Assembly (NCBI RefSeq): GCF_027587175.1
Contig: NZ_JAPCID010000027.1
Span: 1-64,000, forward strand
Length of the DNA stretch: 64,000 nucleotides
DNA from: Solirubrobacter deserti
Lineage (GTDB): Bacteria > Actinomycetota > Thermoleophilia > Solirubrobacterales > Solirubrobacteraceae
Direction: 5' to 3'
The position numbers and the translations under genes are program-made. Shown here piece by piece: positions 9,349-17,887 of this stretch (position 1 is the stretch's first letter; each line of letters opens with the position of its first letter). Below the pieces are notes generated by a model. It was not told where the DNA came from. It ran no database searches and saw only the letters and a list, made by a program, of their open reading frames with translations.

Positions 9349-10035
9349 TCAGTGCAGATTACGAACCGCGCTCGGCGCCAGCGCGGCCACGATCGCTTCC
9401 GGCTGGCTGAGCGCCGCGAGATGCCCACCCGGCGTGGGCACGACGTCGAGGCCGAGGCGCTCGTGGGCGACGCGCGCCTGGAAGTCGTAGGGGAAGAAGC
9501 GATCCTCGCGGGACGCCAGCACGGTGGTCGGCACGTCCGGCCAGCGGTCGAACGCGCACGGCTGCGCGAACGCGATGTCGGCCTCGGGGCGCTGATGGGA
9601 GGCCCCGGCGGCACCGACCTCCGGCGGCACGTCGTGGAGCAAGTGCGCGTGCTCGTCGAAGTCGGCGGGGAACTCGTGGCCCGTGTTGTCCCACCACTGG
9701 CCCGGCGTCTCGCCCGGCGCGGGAACCATCGCGTTGAGGAGCACGAGCTGCTCGACGGGTAGCCGGTCGCACACGCCGAGCGCTGTGAAGGCCCCCATCG
9801 ACTGGGCGACGAGTGTCACGCGATCGGCACCGGCCGCGGCGGCGAGCACGATCCGCTCGTACTCGCGCAGGCCCGCGGTCGGGTTCGCGCCGGGCAGGTC
9901 GACGGCGATCGCGGTGTGGCCGGCGGCGGTCAGCAGCGGGACGACGCGGTGCCAGTACCAGGCGGCGCCGCCGGCGCCGGGGATCAGGACGAAGGTGGTC
10001 ACGCGGATAAGACGCCGCGCGCCGCGCGAACTCAT
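9349..10035 (-). CDS. Alpha/beta-hydrolase family protein
   Basis: 228 residues. The opening TTFVLIPGAGGAAWYWHRVV is the oxyanion-hole strand-loop of small alpha/beta hydrolases, the nucleophile elbow is AQSMGAF (Ser), and a late GGHLAALSQPE supplies the catalytic His. It is most like the esterase/salicylate-esterase group; the substrate is unknown. The ATG at 10035 is used here; a GTG at 10002 would start exactly at the hydrolase fold and is a real alternative. It is divergent from the HxlR regulator, which may control it, and is followed immediately by prfC. Confidence 0.85.
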   Translation of the reverse strand: MSSRGARRLIRVTTFVLIPGAGGAAWYWHRVVPLLTAAGHTAIAVDLPGANPTAGLREYERIVLAAAAGADRVTLVAQSMGAFTALGVCDRLPVEQLVLLNAMVPAPGETPGQWWDNTGHEFPADFDEHAHLLHDVPPEVGAAGASHQRPEADIAFAQPCAFDRWPDVPTTVLASREDRFFPYDFQARVAHERLGLDVVPTPGGHLAALSQPEAIVAALAPSAVRNLH

Positions 10036-10101
10036 CGGACGCGCCGTGCCGCGCCGCGCCGCCGCTCCGTGTCTCCACGGCCTGCTGCCGCCCGCGGCTA
10101 G

Positions 10102-10129
10102 TTGCTTCGATTTCCGAAGTCGCTAATAT
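10102..10129 (+). promoter_or_regulatory. Promoter with embedded inverted repeat in front of the HxlR gene
   Basis: TTGCTT (10102-10107) and TAATAT (10124-10129) are separated by 16 bases, a convincing -35/-10 pair. Between them lies the perfect inverted repeat CTTCG-ATTTC-CGAAG (10105-10119). The -10 box ends only 7 bases before the GTG start at 10137, so the transcript would be leaderless. The repeat is a likely autoregulatory operator for the HxlR protein (inference). Confidence 0.7.
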
Positions 10130-10136
10130 TTCGTGC

Positions 10137-10466
10137 GTGAAGCAGCTCACCCACCATGAGTGCGTCGCCGCCGACGTAGCGCTCAGCAAGGCGTTCGGCC
10201 TGCTCGGCAAGCGCTGGACCGCGGTCGTGCTCGGCACGCTCGGCGCCGGTGGCCCCACCGGCTTTCGTGAGCTGTCGCGGGCGGTGGGCGGGATCTCGGA
10301 TTCCGTGCTGTCCGATCGCCTCACCGAGTTGACGCAGGCCGGCCTCGTCACCCGCACCGTCGACGAAGGTCCGCCCATCTCGGTCACCTACGCGCTCTCG
10401 GAGCGCGGCGCCGCGCTGATGCCGGCGTTCGATCAGATCTCCACTTGGGCCCAGGAGCACCTCTAG
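10137..10466 (+). CDS. HxlR-family winged-helix transcriptional regulator
   Basis: 109 residues, the usual HxlR size. The N-terminal Cys in HHECVAADVAL and the segment LGKRWTAVVLGTLGAGG, then GISDSVLSDRLTELTQAGLV, match the winged-helix core of the family. HxlR proteins often sense aldehydes or redox stress through the N-terminal Cys. The gene has its own promoter and probable operator and is followed two bases later by the fused flavoenzyme, so the enzyme is the likely target. It is also divergent from the alpha/beta hydrolase. Confidence 0.92.
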   Translation: MKQLTHHECVAADVALSKAFGLLGKRWTAVVLGTLGAGGPTGFRELSRAVGGISDSVLSDRLTELTQAGLVTRTVDEGPPISVTYALSERGAALMPAFDQISTWAQEHL

Positions 10467-10468
10467 CC

Positions 10469-12682
10469 ATGGCCGACTATGGACACGAACTGGTCTTCGG
10501 CACCTTTCTCACGCCGCAGGCCGCCAACCCGGAGAGCGTCGTCGCGCTCGCGCAGCTGACCGAGCGCGCGGGACTCGAGCTCGCCACCTTCCAGGACCAC
10601 CCGTACCAGTCCGCGTTCCTGGACACGTGGACGCTGATGACGTGGGTGGCCGCCAACACGGAGACGCTGAAGATCTCCCCGAACGTGCTCAACGTGCCGC
10701 TGCGGCTGCCGTCCGTGGTGGCCCGCAGCGCCGCCAGCCTCGATCTGCTGTCCAAGGGCCGCTTCGAGCTCGGCCTCGGCGCGGGCGGCTTCTGGGACCC
10801 GATCGTCGCCATGGGCGGCCCGCGCCGCACTCCCGGCGAGGGGGTCACGGCGCTCAGCGAGGCGATCGACATCATCCGCCAGCTGTGGGACGTCACCACC
10901 CGGCGCGGCGTGCGCGTGGACGGCGAGCACTACAAGGTGATCGGCGCCAAGCGCGGGCCCGAGCCGGCGCACGAGATCCCGATCCACCTCGGCGCGTACA
11001 AGCCGCGCATGCTGCGGCTCACGGGGGAGAAGGCGGACGGCTGGCTGCCGTCGCAGGCCTACATGCAGCCGGGCGACTTCGCGCCCGCGAACGCGCGCAT
11101 CGACGCCGCGGCGGAGGCCGTCGGCCGCGATCCGCGCGAGATCCGGCGCATGCTCAACGTCAACACCGACGACGTGGACCAGCTGGTGGAGCTGGCGCTC
11201 GAGCACGGCTTCTCCACGTTCATCCTCGGCAGCGACGACCCGTACGCGATCGAGCGCTTCGGCCAAGACGTCGCGCCGGCAGTGCGCGAGGCGGTCGCGA
11301 CGGAGCGAGCCGCGCGGGGGACGGCCACCGGCCCTTTCGGTCGTAGCCCAGCCGTCCGCGCGCAGCGGCTGCCGGGCATCGACTACGACGCCGCCCCGGT
11401 CGCGGCCGTCGAGCCGGGGGACCGCGCCTACGGCAAGGTCCGCTCGTCGTACTCCTACAAGGGCTCGCCCGGGCTCGTCCTCCAGCCCAAGACCGCCGAG
11501 GAGGTCTCGCAGGCGCTCATCTACGCCCGCGAGCAGGACGTCCCGCTGGCCATCCGCAGTGGCGGCCACGGCATCTCCGGGCGCTCGACCAACGAGGGCG
11601 GCGTCGTCATCGATCTCGGGGCGCTGAACGGCATCCAGGTCGTGGGGGACAAGGCGCTGCTCGGCCCCGGCGCGCGCTGGGGCCACGTCGCAGCCGAGCT
11701 GGGCAAGCACGGGCTCGGGATGAGCTCGGGCGACTACGGCGACGTCGGCGTCGGTGGGCTCGCCACCACCGGCGGGGTCGGCTTCATGTCGCGCCTGCAC
11801 GGGCTGACCATCGACCACGTCACGGGCGCGCGGGTCGTGCTCGCGGACGGCCGCATCGTGGACGCCGACGAGGAGCTGCTGTGGGCGCTTCGCGGCGCGG
11901 GCGCGAACTTCGGCATCGTCACCGAGTTCGAGCTCGAGCCGTACCCGGTCGGCAACGTCGTCTTCTCCTCGATGGCGTTCGACGCGAGCCGGCCGGCCGA
12001 GGTGCTCACCCGCTGGGGGTACCGGGTCGAGAACGCGCCGCGCGAGCTGACGAGCTTCCTCAACCTGGTGACGCAGCAGGGCGGGCCGGTCGCGCAGCTG
12101 TACTCGGTCTACGCGGGTGAGGACACGGACGCCGCGATCGAGGCGCTCACGCCGCTGCTGGACATCGCGCCCGTGCTCGACCAGCAGGCGCAGCTCGTCC
12201 CGTACCCGGCGGTCGTCGCACCGCGCGGCGGCCTGCACATGGGCGGCTCACCGACCGCGGTCCGCGCAGGGCTGGCCACGCACCTGTACGAGCCGACGGC
12301 GCAGGCGCTCGAGGATCTGCTTGCGACGCGCGAGTCCTCGTGGCTGCAGGTGCGGGCGGTCGGCGGCGCGGTCAACGACATGCCGGCCGACGCCACCGCC
12401 TATGCCCATCGCACGCAGAACTTCAGCGTCAACGCGGTCGGGCGCAGCTCGATCGAGCGCCTCAACGCGGCGTGGGACGAGCACGTGTATCCGCACATGG
12501 ACGGGCTCTATCTAAGCTTCGACACCGACCCGCGGCCCGAGCGGCTGCTGGACGCGTTCCCGGAGCCGACGCTCTCCCGGCTGCGTGAGTTGAAGGCGAA
12601 GTACGACCCGGACAACGTCTTCCGCCAGAACTTCGCCATCGAGCCGGCGGGCTCTAGAATTGGTGTCAACGCGACCCCGTGA
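10469..12682 (+). CDS. Fused luciferase-like (LLM) and berberine-bridge-type FAD oxidoreductase
   Basis: 737 residues made of two complete flavoenzymes. Residues ~1-285 are a luciferase-like monooxygenase TIM barrel (ATFQDHPYQSAFLDTW, GRFELGLGAGGFWDP, EIPIHLGAYKPRMLRLTGE), an F420- or FMN-dependent family. After a linker, ~320-735 are a p-cresol-methylhydroxylase-type FAD domain (IRSGGHGISGRSTNEGG, GVGGLATTGGVGFMSR) ending in a BBE segment (KYDPDNVFRQN). His367 in GGHG is the usual 8-alpha-histidyl FAD site; the Cys used for a second FAD bond in BBE enzymes is not present at the SGDYGDVGVGG stretch. The ATG at 10469 sits two bases after the HxlR stop. The substrate is unknown; an oxidation cascade on one substrate is inference. 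Confidence 0.9.
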   Translation: MADYGHELVFGTFLTPQAANPESVVALAQLTERAGLELATFQDHPYQSAFLDTWTLMTWVAANTETLKISPNVLNVPLRLPSVVARSAASLDLLSKGRFELGLGAGGFWDPIVAMGGPRRTPGEGVTALSEAIDIIRQLWDVTTRRGVRVDGEHYKVIGAKRGPEPAHEIPIHLGAYKPRMLRLTGEKADGWLPSQAYMQPGDFAPANARIDAAAEAVGRDPREIRRMLNVNTDDVDQLVELALEHGFSTFILGSDDPYAIERFGQDVAPAVREAVATERAARGTATGPFGRSPAVRAQRLPGIDYDAAPVAAVEPGDRAYGKVRSSYSYKGSPGLVLQPKTAEEVSQALIYAREQDVPLAIRSGGHGISGRSTNEGGVVIDLGALNGIQVVGDKALLGPGARWGHVAAELGKHGLGMSSGDYGDVGVGGLATTGGVGFMSRLHGLTIDHVTGARVVLADGRIVDADEELLWALRGAGANFGIVTEFELEPYPVGNVVFSSMAFDASRPAEVLTRWGYRVENAPRELTSFLNLVTQQGGPVAQLYSVYAGEDTDAAIEALTPLLDIAPVLDQQAQLVPYPAVVAPRGGLHMGGSPTAVRAGLATHLYEPTAQALEDLLATRESSWLQVRAVGGAVNDMPADATAYAHRTQNFSVNAVGRSSIERLNAAWDEHVYPHMDGLYLSFDTDPRPERLLDAFPEPTLSRLRELKAKYDPDNVFRQNFAIEPAGSRIGVNATP

Positions 12683-12691
12683 GGATTGACG

Positions 12692-12949
12692 ATGGCTGAG
12701 AAGAAGAAGAACGCCAAGATGGCGAACCGCAACGTCGGCGTCGAGGTCATCAAGGATGACGGCGACAAGTACGTTGTGCTCCGCAATGGCGCGAAGGTCT
12801 ACGGCGGCCGCGGCGTCGTGCTGGCCGAGGCCGTCCGCCTCGCCACGAGCCTCCAGGAGGGCGCCGGCATCGCCAAGATCGAGGGCGACAGCTGGACGCC
12901 GGGCAAGGTCGACGACGCCGGCGAGTTCGTCGCCTTCCAGGCCGCATAG
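12692..12949 (+). CDS. Small basic-start protein of unknown function
   Basis: 85 residues with a Lys-rich start (MAEKKKNAKMANRN), then EVIKDDGDKYVVLRNGAKVYGG and AEAVRLATSLQEG. The strand-helix pattern is loosely like small DUF2188-type proteins, but no family is assigned with confidence. The ATG has a GAGG site 7 bases upstream and lies 9 bases after the flavoenzyme stop, so it may be the last gene of the HxlR operon. A strong hairpin follows. Confidence 0.7.
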   Translation: MAEKKKNAKMANRNVGVEVIKDDGDKYVVLRNGAKVYGGRGVVLAEAVRLATSLQEGAGIAKIEGDSWTPGKVDDAGEFVAFQAA

Positions 12950-12957
12950 ACATTGAA

Positions 12958-12982
12958 GGTGGGGCAGCCCTTCCGCCCCACC
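12958..12982. terminator. GC-rich hairpin between convergent genes
   Basis: GGTGGGGC and GCCCCACC form a perfect 8-bp stem around a 9-base loop, 9 bases after the small-protein stop and 41 bases from the end of the convergent Spo0M gene. There is no T tract on either side; a bidirectional terminator is likely. Confidence 0.6.
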
Positions 12983-13023
12983 CCGATCATCCCACCTTCA
13001 CGAGCCGCGCGGCTGGCGAGCGT

Positions 13024-13788
13024 TTACCAGCCGCGCCGCTGGCCGAGCGCCTGCAGCTGCTGCTCGACGGTGCCACGCAGGTGGCCGCCGCCCGTCGGGA
13101 TCGAGAACCACGAGTACGCGTCCCGGCCCTCGCTGAACCAGCCGCCGCGCGTGTCGGCCTCGAAGATCACGCGCGTCTCGTGCGGCCCGCCCAGGAAGGT
13201 CACCTCGAGCTCGTTGAAGCGCCCGCGGTACTGGCCGCCCGCGTAGAACTCGATCTCCTGGAAGAACGGCAGCGTGCCGTTCGGCAGCTGGCCCTGCTCG
13301 ACGTCCGCGCCCTTGAACTCGAACCCGAGCGACTCGAGCGCCTCGATCAGCGCCTGCTGACCCGGCGTCGCGTGGACCTGGATCGGGTCCAGGTCGCCGC
13401 GGTCGATGCCGCGCGCGACCTCGAGCTCGGTCCGCACGCCCATCGAGACCCCGCGCAGCGGGCGCCCGCCGATGTGCGTCAGCGGCGTCTCGTACGGCAC
13501 CTGCAGCTGGAACGGGAACTCGTGCTTGTCCCCGGGCCGCACCGTCAGCGCGCCTGTCACCTGGTTGGTCGCGAACGTCTGGTTCGAGCGCCATTCGCTG
13601 TCGCCGCTCTCGACCTCGACGACCGTCTCGAGTGCAACGGTGATGCGCTCGATCTCCTGCTCGACGTCGCCGCCGTCGACTTTCACGACTCCGGTCACTC
13701 CATCGCCGGGACGCACGGCCTGGACGGTCAGGACCGCGTCGACCGTCGCCGCGCCGGCACCCATGGCTGCCTTGAGCTTCTTGAGCAT
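13024..13788 (-). CDS. spo0M: Spo0M-like arrestin-fold protein
   Basis: 254 residues, typical for the Spo0M (SpoOM) family, a two-lobed arrestin-like beta-sandwich. The start MLKKLKAAMGAGAATVDAVL, the GVVKVDGGDVEQEIERI segment and the QVPYETPLTHIGG stretch match. In Bacillus Spo0M affects sporulation and cell-surface processes; in actinobacteria its role is unsettled. It stands alone, convergent with the HxlR operon, with about 280 bases separating it from ftsH. Confidence 0.9.
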   Translation of the reverse strand: MLKKLKAAMGAGAATVDAVLTVQAVRPGDGVTGVVKVDGGDVEQEIERITVALETVVEVESGDSEWRSNQTFATNQVTGALTVRPGDKHEFPFQLQVPYETPLTHIGGRPLRGVSMGVRTELEVARGIDRGDLDPIQVHATPGQQALIEALESLGFEFKGADVEQGQLPNGTLPFFQEIEFYAGGQYRGRFNELEVTFLGGPHETRVIFEADTRGGWFSEGRDAYSWFSIPTGGGHLRGTVEQQLQALGQRRGW

Positions 13789-14003
13789 GGGCTGAGCCTA
13801 CGTCACCGCAGGTCGAGATCGACCAGCTGTCGACGTGGGGCCCGACCGCCCGCGGAGTGAGACGACGCGCCCGGGTGAGCGCTCGGCCACCGGACTCGAC
13901 CACGAACCCGCCCGCGGTCAGGACATGCGGGCGAGCCTAGGTTCAGGCACGCCACGTGCGGTTGTGGGAAACCGGCAGCAATCGCGCGGGATCTACGCGC
14001 CAC

Positions 14004-14050
14004 GCGAGCGTTCACCAACTCGGGAAAAGCCCGAGTTCGTGAACGCTCGC
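14004..14050 (-). terminator. Long interrupted hairpin, terminator of ftsH
   Basis: A 12-bp outer stem (GCGAGCGTTCAC / GTGAACGCTCGC), one C-C mismatch, and an 8-bp inner stem (AACTCGGG / CCCGAGTT) close on a 5-base loop. It starts 15 bases after the ftsH stop on the minus strand. There is no clear T tract. The rest of 13789-14065 shows nothing gene-like. Confidence 0.7.
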
Positions 14051-14065
14051 GCGCGGCGTCAGCGG

Positions 14066-15997
14066 CTACGCGCCGGCGGTGCGGCGGTCGCGCTCGGCGC
14101 GGAATGCCGCGATCGCGGCGCCGGCCCCCGCGGCGGGCCCCGGGACCCACAGCCGGCGGCGCGGCGTGGCGACGGGCTCCTCCTCGAGCTGCGGCTCGAC
14201 CGGGTCGGGCAGCGGCGCCAGGTTCGGGCGGCGCGCGGCGACCGTCGAGCCCTCCATCGCCGCGGCGATCTCGAGGTGGTCGATGTCACCCGCGGCCAGC
14301 AGGGCCTGCGTGAGGCGCTCGAGCTGCTCGCGGTGCTCCTCGACCAGCGCGATGGCGTCGCGGTAGGCGTCCTCGACGATGCGGCGGACCTCGCTGTCGG
14401 CGGTCGCCATCGACGCGTCCGAGCGCACGCCGACGACCTGGCCGACGGCGGCCGACAGGCCGTACTCCTCGACGGCGCTGCGCGCGATCGAGTTGGCCTT
14501 CTCGAGGTCGTTCGCCGCGCCCGACGAGACCGTCCCGTTGATCACGTGCTCGGCGGCGCGGCCACCGAGGATGTAGATCAGCTGCTCGTGGATGTGCTGG
14601 GCGGTGTGCAGGGCGCGGTCGGAGCGGCCGATCACGGCGAAGCCGGCGGCGCGGCCGCGCGGGTTGATCGTCGCGTGCAGGGTCTTGTCGACCGTCGGGC
14701 ACAGCTCGGCGCACAGCACGTGGCCGGCCTCGTGGTAGGCGACGGTCTCGCGCTCGCCGGCGGCCAGCATCGCGGACGCCTTGCGCGGCCCGGCGACGAC
14801 GCGCAGGAAGCCTTCGAAGAGGTCCTCGTGGGTGATCGAGCCGCGCTCGGCGCGGGCGGCCATGATCGCGCCCTCGTTGAGCATCTCGGCCAGCTCGGCG
14901 CCGGACGCGCCCGCGGTGACCTTCGCCAGCAGCGGCAGGTCGACGTCCTCGGCCAGCGGCTTGCCCTTGGCGTGCACGCCGAGGATCGCCAGGCGGCCGT
15001 CTTCGGAGGGCGACGAAACGTGGATGTGGCGGGAGAATCGGCCCGGGCGCAGCAGCGCCGGGTCGAGGGTGTCCAGGCGGTTGGTGGCGGCGATGACCAG
15101 CAGCCGCTCGTTGCCGGTGAAACCGTCCATCTCCACCAGCAGCTGGTTGAGGGTCTGGTCGGCCTCGCGATTGCTCTGGCCGCCGTCGGCGCCGCCGCCG
15201 CGCTTGGCGCCGATCGCGTCGACCTCGTCGATGAAGATGATCGCGGGGGAGCTCTCGCGGGCCTTGGCGAACAGGTCACGCACGCGGCTCGCGCCCACGC
15301 CGACGTACATCTCGACGAAGTCCGAACCCGACATGGCGTAGAACGCCGCGCCCGCCTCGCCCGCGACGGCCTTGGCCAGCAGCGTCTTGCCCGTGCCGGG
15401 AGGCCCGTAGAGCATCAGGCCGCTCGGCATCTTCGCGCCGAGCCGGCGGTAGGCCTCGGGGCGGGAGAGGAACTCGACCAGCTCGGCCGCCTCGAACACG
15501 GCCTCGTCGCAGCCCGCGACGTCGGCGAAGCGCACGCTCGGCAGCGCGCCCTGCTGCTCGGCCTTCTTGGTGTGGGTGTTCATGGCGCCCGCGGCCTTGG
15601 CCTGCGCGCGCTGCAGGTACAACACGAGCCCGACGACGAGCAACAGGGCCACGATCAGCACGAGCGCGCTCCACGGGAAGCTCCCGCGGGAGCTCACGGA
15701 CACCTGCGCGCCGGCGCTCGAGAGCCGCTCGGCGAGGCCCTCGTCGGTCGGGGAGTAGCCGACGACATGCCGCTTGCCGTCCTTGAGCTCGACCTCGACC
15801 TTGCCCAGCACCGGCTTGAGCGTCGCGGTCTTGACCTCGCGCTCCTGGACCGACCTGCGCAGGTCCGAATAGGTGTACGGCTTCGGCGCGGTGGCGGGGC
15901 CCTTGGTGAGCGAGGCGATGCCGAACACCAGCGCCAGCAGCGCGAACCCGAGGACGACGGCGAGCACGACCGGGTTCCGACGGAGCTTGGAGGGCAT
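14066..15997 (-). CDS. ftsH: ATP-dependent zinc metalloprotease FtsH
   Basis: 643 residues. Two N-terminal membrane helices (~9-30, ~109-128) flank the periplasmic segment; then come the AAA+ domain with GPPGTGKT at 198-205, the pore/second-region sequence SDFVEMYVGVGASRVRDLF, IFIDEVDAIGAKR (Walker B), and the protease domain with HEAGH at 422-426 and the distal GAANDLEKA. FtsH is a hexameric membrane protease that removes damaged or unassembled membrane proteins. The ATG at 15997 is preferred because membrane helix 1 follows directly; a longer reading to 16066 has no better start. A hairpin follows the stop. Confidence 0.95.
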   Translation of the reverse strand: MPSKLRRNPVVLAVVLGFALLALVFGIASLTKGPATAPKPYTYSDLRRSVQEREVKTATLKPVLGKVEVELKDGKRHVVGYSPTDEGLAERLSSAGAQVSVSSRGSFPWSALVLIVALLLVVGLVLYLQRAQAKAAGAMNTHTKKAEQQGALPSVRFADVAGCDEAVFEAAELVEFLSRPEAYRRLGAKMPSGLMLYGPPGTGKTLLAKAVAGEAGAAFYAMSGSDFVEMYVGVGASRVRDLFAKARESSPAIIFIDEVDAIGAKRGGGADGGQSNREADQTLNQLLVEMDGFTGNERLLVIAATNRLDTLDPALLRPGRFSRHIHVSSPSEDGRLAILGVHAKGKPLAEDVDLPLLAKVTAGASGAELAEMLNEGAIMAARAERGSITHEDLFEGFLRVVAGPRKASAMLAAGERETVAYHEAGHVLCAELCPTVDKTLHATINPRGRAAGFAVIGRSDRALHTAQHIHEQLIYILGGRAAEHVINGTVSSGAANDLEKANSIARSAVEEYGLSAAVGQVVGVRSDASMATADSEVRRIVEDAYRDAIALVEEHREQLERLTQALLAAGDIDHLEIAAAMEGSTVAARRPNLAPLPDPVEPQLEEEPVATPRRRLWVPGPAAGAGAAIAAFRAERDRRTAGA

Positions 15998-16062
15998 GAC
16001 CCCATGGTCGGGCGTCCGAGCGGGAAGCTTGAGGGTGCCGCCCCCCAAACGGTTAGTTCGGA

Positions 16063-16866
16063 TCACCGCCGCGTCAGGGAATCGACCGCCAGGCGCGCGA
16101 TGCGTCCGAGCAGCGCGTCGTCACCCGGCGCGGGGGGCGTTCCCTCGGGCGTGCGCACGCAGACGGCGACCGCGTGCCGGTGCCCGTCGCGCTCCACGAC
16201 CCCGATGTCGTTTCGCAGCCCGGGCAGCGTGCCGCTCTTGGTCGCGACGCGCCAGCCCGGCTCGAGGAACCCGGCCGCGATCCGGGGCCGCAGCGCCTGC
16301 CGGTGCAGCAGCGCTCTCAGCTGCGCGCACGCGTCGGCGCTCGCGGCCTCGTCGCTCCAGACGAGGGCGAGGAGCCGCGTGAGGTCGCGCGGGGTGGCAC
16401 GGCTGACGGGCCGCTCCGCCTCGCCGGCGATCGCGGCGAACAGGTCGCGGCAGCAGCCGTGCAGGGACGTGGCGCGCAGGCCGAGCGGCGCCAGCGGTTC
16501 GCGCAGCGCGGGCTCTCCACCGAGGGCGTCGAACAGCGCGTCGGCGGCGGCGACGTCGGAGACGGTGAGCGAGAGCACGGCCAGGTCGCGCAGGGAGATC
16601 TCGACCGGGTCGGACAGCATCGCCAGCCCCGGAGAACCCGGCGTGCGCTCGGCGCCCACGCGCACCCGCTCGGTCAGGTCGCGTCCGGCGTCGCCGGCGC
16701 GCAGGAGCGCCAGCACGAGGTGCACCTTGAACACGGACGACAGCACGACCGGCTCGTCGGCGCCGATCGCGACCTCGCGCGACGGGTCGTCGAGATCGAG
16801 GACGTGGACCTGGCCTTCGGCCCCGGCCGCCGCGAGCACGGACGCGATCGTGCGCTCGACGCTCAT
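16063..16866 (-). CDS. Class A beta-lactamase-like serine hydrolase without signal peptide
   Basis: 267 residues of the beta-lactamase2 fold. S44-V-F-K47 is the SxxK motif, SDV replaces the SDN motif (TVSDVAAADAL), and KSG (VATKSGTLPGL) is the third motif. There is no omega-loop Glu (no ExxLN stretch before TPRDLTRLL), and no signal peptide: the protein begins MSVERTIASVLAAAG. It may be a cytoplasmic esterase/peptidase rather than an active beta-lactamase. Its ATG overlaps the LysR stop (ATGA), so the two are co-expressed. Confidence 0.85.
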   Translation of the reverse strand: MSVERTIASVLAAAGAEGQVHVLDLDDPSREVAIGADEPVVLSSVFKVHLVLALLRAGDAGRDLTERVRVGAERTPGSPGLAMLSDPVEISLRDLAVLSLTVSDVAAADALFDALGGEPALREPLAPLGLRATSLHGCCRDLFAAIAGEAERPVSRATPRDLTRLLALVWSDEAASADACAQLRALLHRQALRPRIAAGFLEPGWRVATKSGTLPGLRNDIGVVERDGHRHAVAVCVRTPEGTPPAPGDDALLGRIARLAVDSLTRR

Positions 16867-17789
16867 CCCAGCAACCCCTCCGGCGGCGGGTCCTCACGGC
16901 GCGCGGGTGGGATCCAGCCGCCCGTGCCGACGAGCGCCGCGCGCGCGGCGCGCGTGAACTCGGCCGCGCCCGGCAGGTCGGGATCGGCGAGCAGGACGGA
17001 ACAGCGCGCGGTGAGCGGCGCCGCCAGCGGTCGCCAGCGCAGGCCGGCGGCCTCGACGGGCGGGCGCTCGGTGAGCAGGACGGCGTCGCCGGCGAGCACG
17101 AGCGCGCGCGCCCACTCGGCGTCCGGGGCCGGCGTCGTCTGCGCCGGCGACCACCCGTGCGCGGCCAGCCCGGCGAGCAGGTCCTCCGTGCCCGCGGCGT
17201 CGACCGGCCGCACGAGGGTCCGGAGCTCGAGCTCGGGCGGTGCGATGTCGGCCTGTGCTGCGAGCGGATCGTCCGCGCGCAGGAGCGCCCCGAGCCGCGC
17301 GGTGAGCGTGAGCGCAACCCCGCCGGTGAGCAGCGGTGCCGGCTGGCGCACGAGCGCCGCGTCCAGGTCGCCGGCGGCGAGCTCGCGCCGCACCTCGGCC
17401 GGGCCGCGCGGAGCGATCTCGAGGGTCACCGACGTGGCGCCCCGGAACGCGCGGTGGAGCGCGGCGACGATCTCCGCCGGAAAGTCCGGCGCGACGGCGG
17501 CGCGCAACGCGGGTCGCTCGGCCTCCGCGACGGCCTCGGCCACCAGGACGCCGAGACCGTCCGCGCGAGCGAGCAGGGCCCTGGCCTCCGGGAGCAGCGC
17601 GCGGCCGGCCGGCGTCAACGCGACGCGCCGGCTCGTGCGGTCCAGCAGGCGCGCGCCGAGCGCGGTCTCCAACGCGCGCACGCGCTGGGACAGGGGCGGT
17701 TGCGCCATGTGCAGGCGCGCCGCCGCCCGGCCGAAGTGCAGTTCCTCGGCGACCGCGACGAAGCAGCGGAGGTGACGCACGAGGTCCAT
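16863..17789 (-). CDS. LysR-family transcriptional regulator
   Basis: 308 residues. The N-terminal helix-turn-helix LHFGRAAARLHMAQPPLSQR is classical LysR, followed by a substrate-binding domain. It is divergent from the class D beta-lactamase gene and overlaps the class A-like gene, an ampR-like arrangement. The effector is unknown; control of both neighbours through the shared 98-bp upstream region is likely. Confidence 0.92.
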   Translation of the reverse strand: MDLVRHLRCFVAVAEELHFGRAAARLHMAQPPLSQRVRALETALGARLLDRTSRRVALTPAGRALLPEARALLARADGLGVLVAEAVAEAERPALRAAVAPDFPAEIVAALHRAFRGATSVTLEIAPRGPAEVRRELAAGDLDAALVRQPAPLLTGGVALTLTARLGALLRADDPLAAQADIAPPELELRTLVRPVDAAGTEDLLAGLAAHGWSPAQTTPAPDAEWARALVLAGDAVLLTERPPVEAAGLRWRPLAAPLTARCSVLLADPDLPGAAEFTRAARAALVGTGGWIPPARREDPPPEGLLG

Positions 17790-17803
17790 CGAGACTCAAA
17801 CGC

Positions 17804-17818
17804 TATCGATCACCGATA
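17804..17818. promoter_or_regulatory. Inverted repeat between LysR and beta-lactamase genes
   Basis: TATCG-ATCAC-CGATA is a perfect 5-bp inverted repeat, 15 bases upstream of the LysR start and 70 bases upstream of the beta-lactamase start. Its place in the divergent intergenic region suits a LysR-type binding site. Confidence 0.5.
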
Positions 17819-17887
17819 CCGAAATCGATCTTGGTGCGGTACGAACTTGGTGTTGCCGATCACGGGACCCGCTGATGGGGTGCGGCG

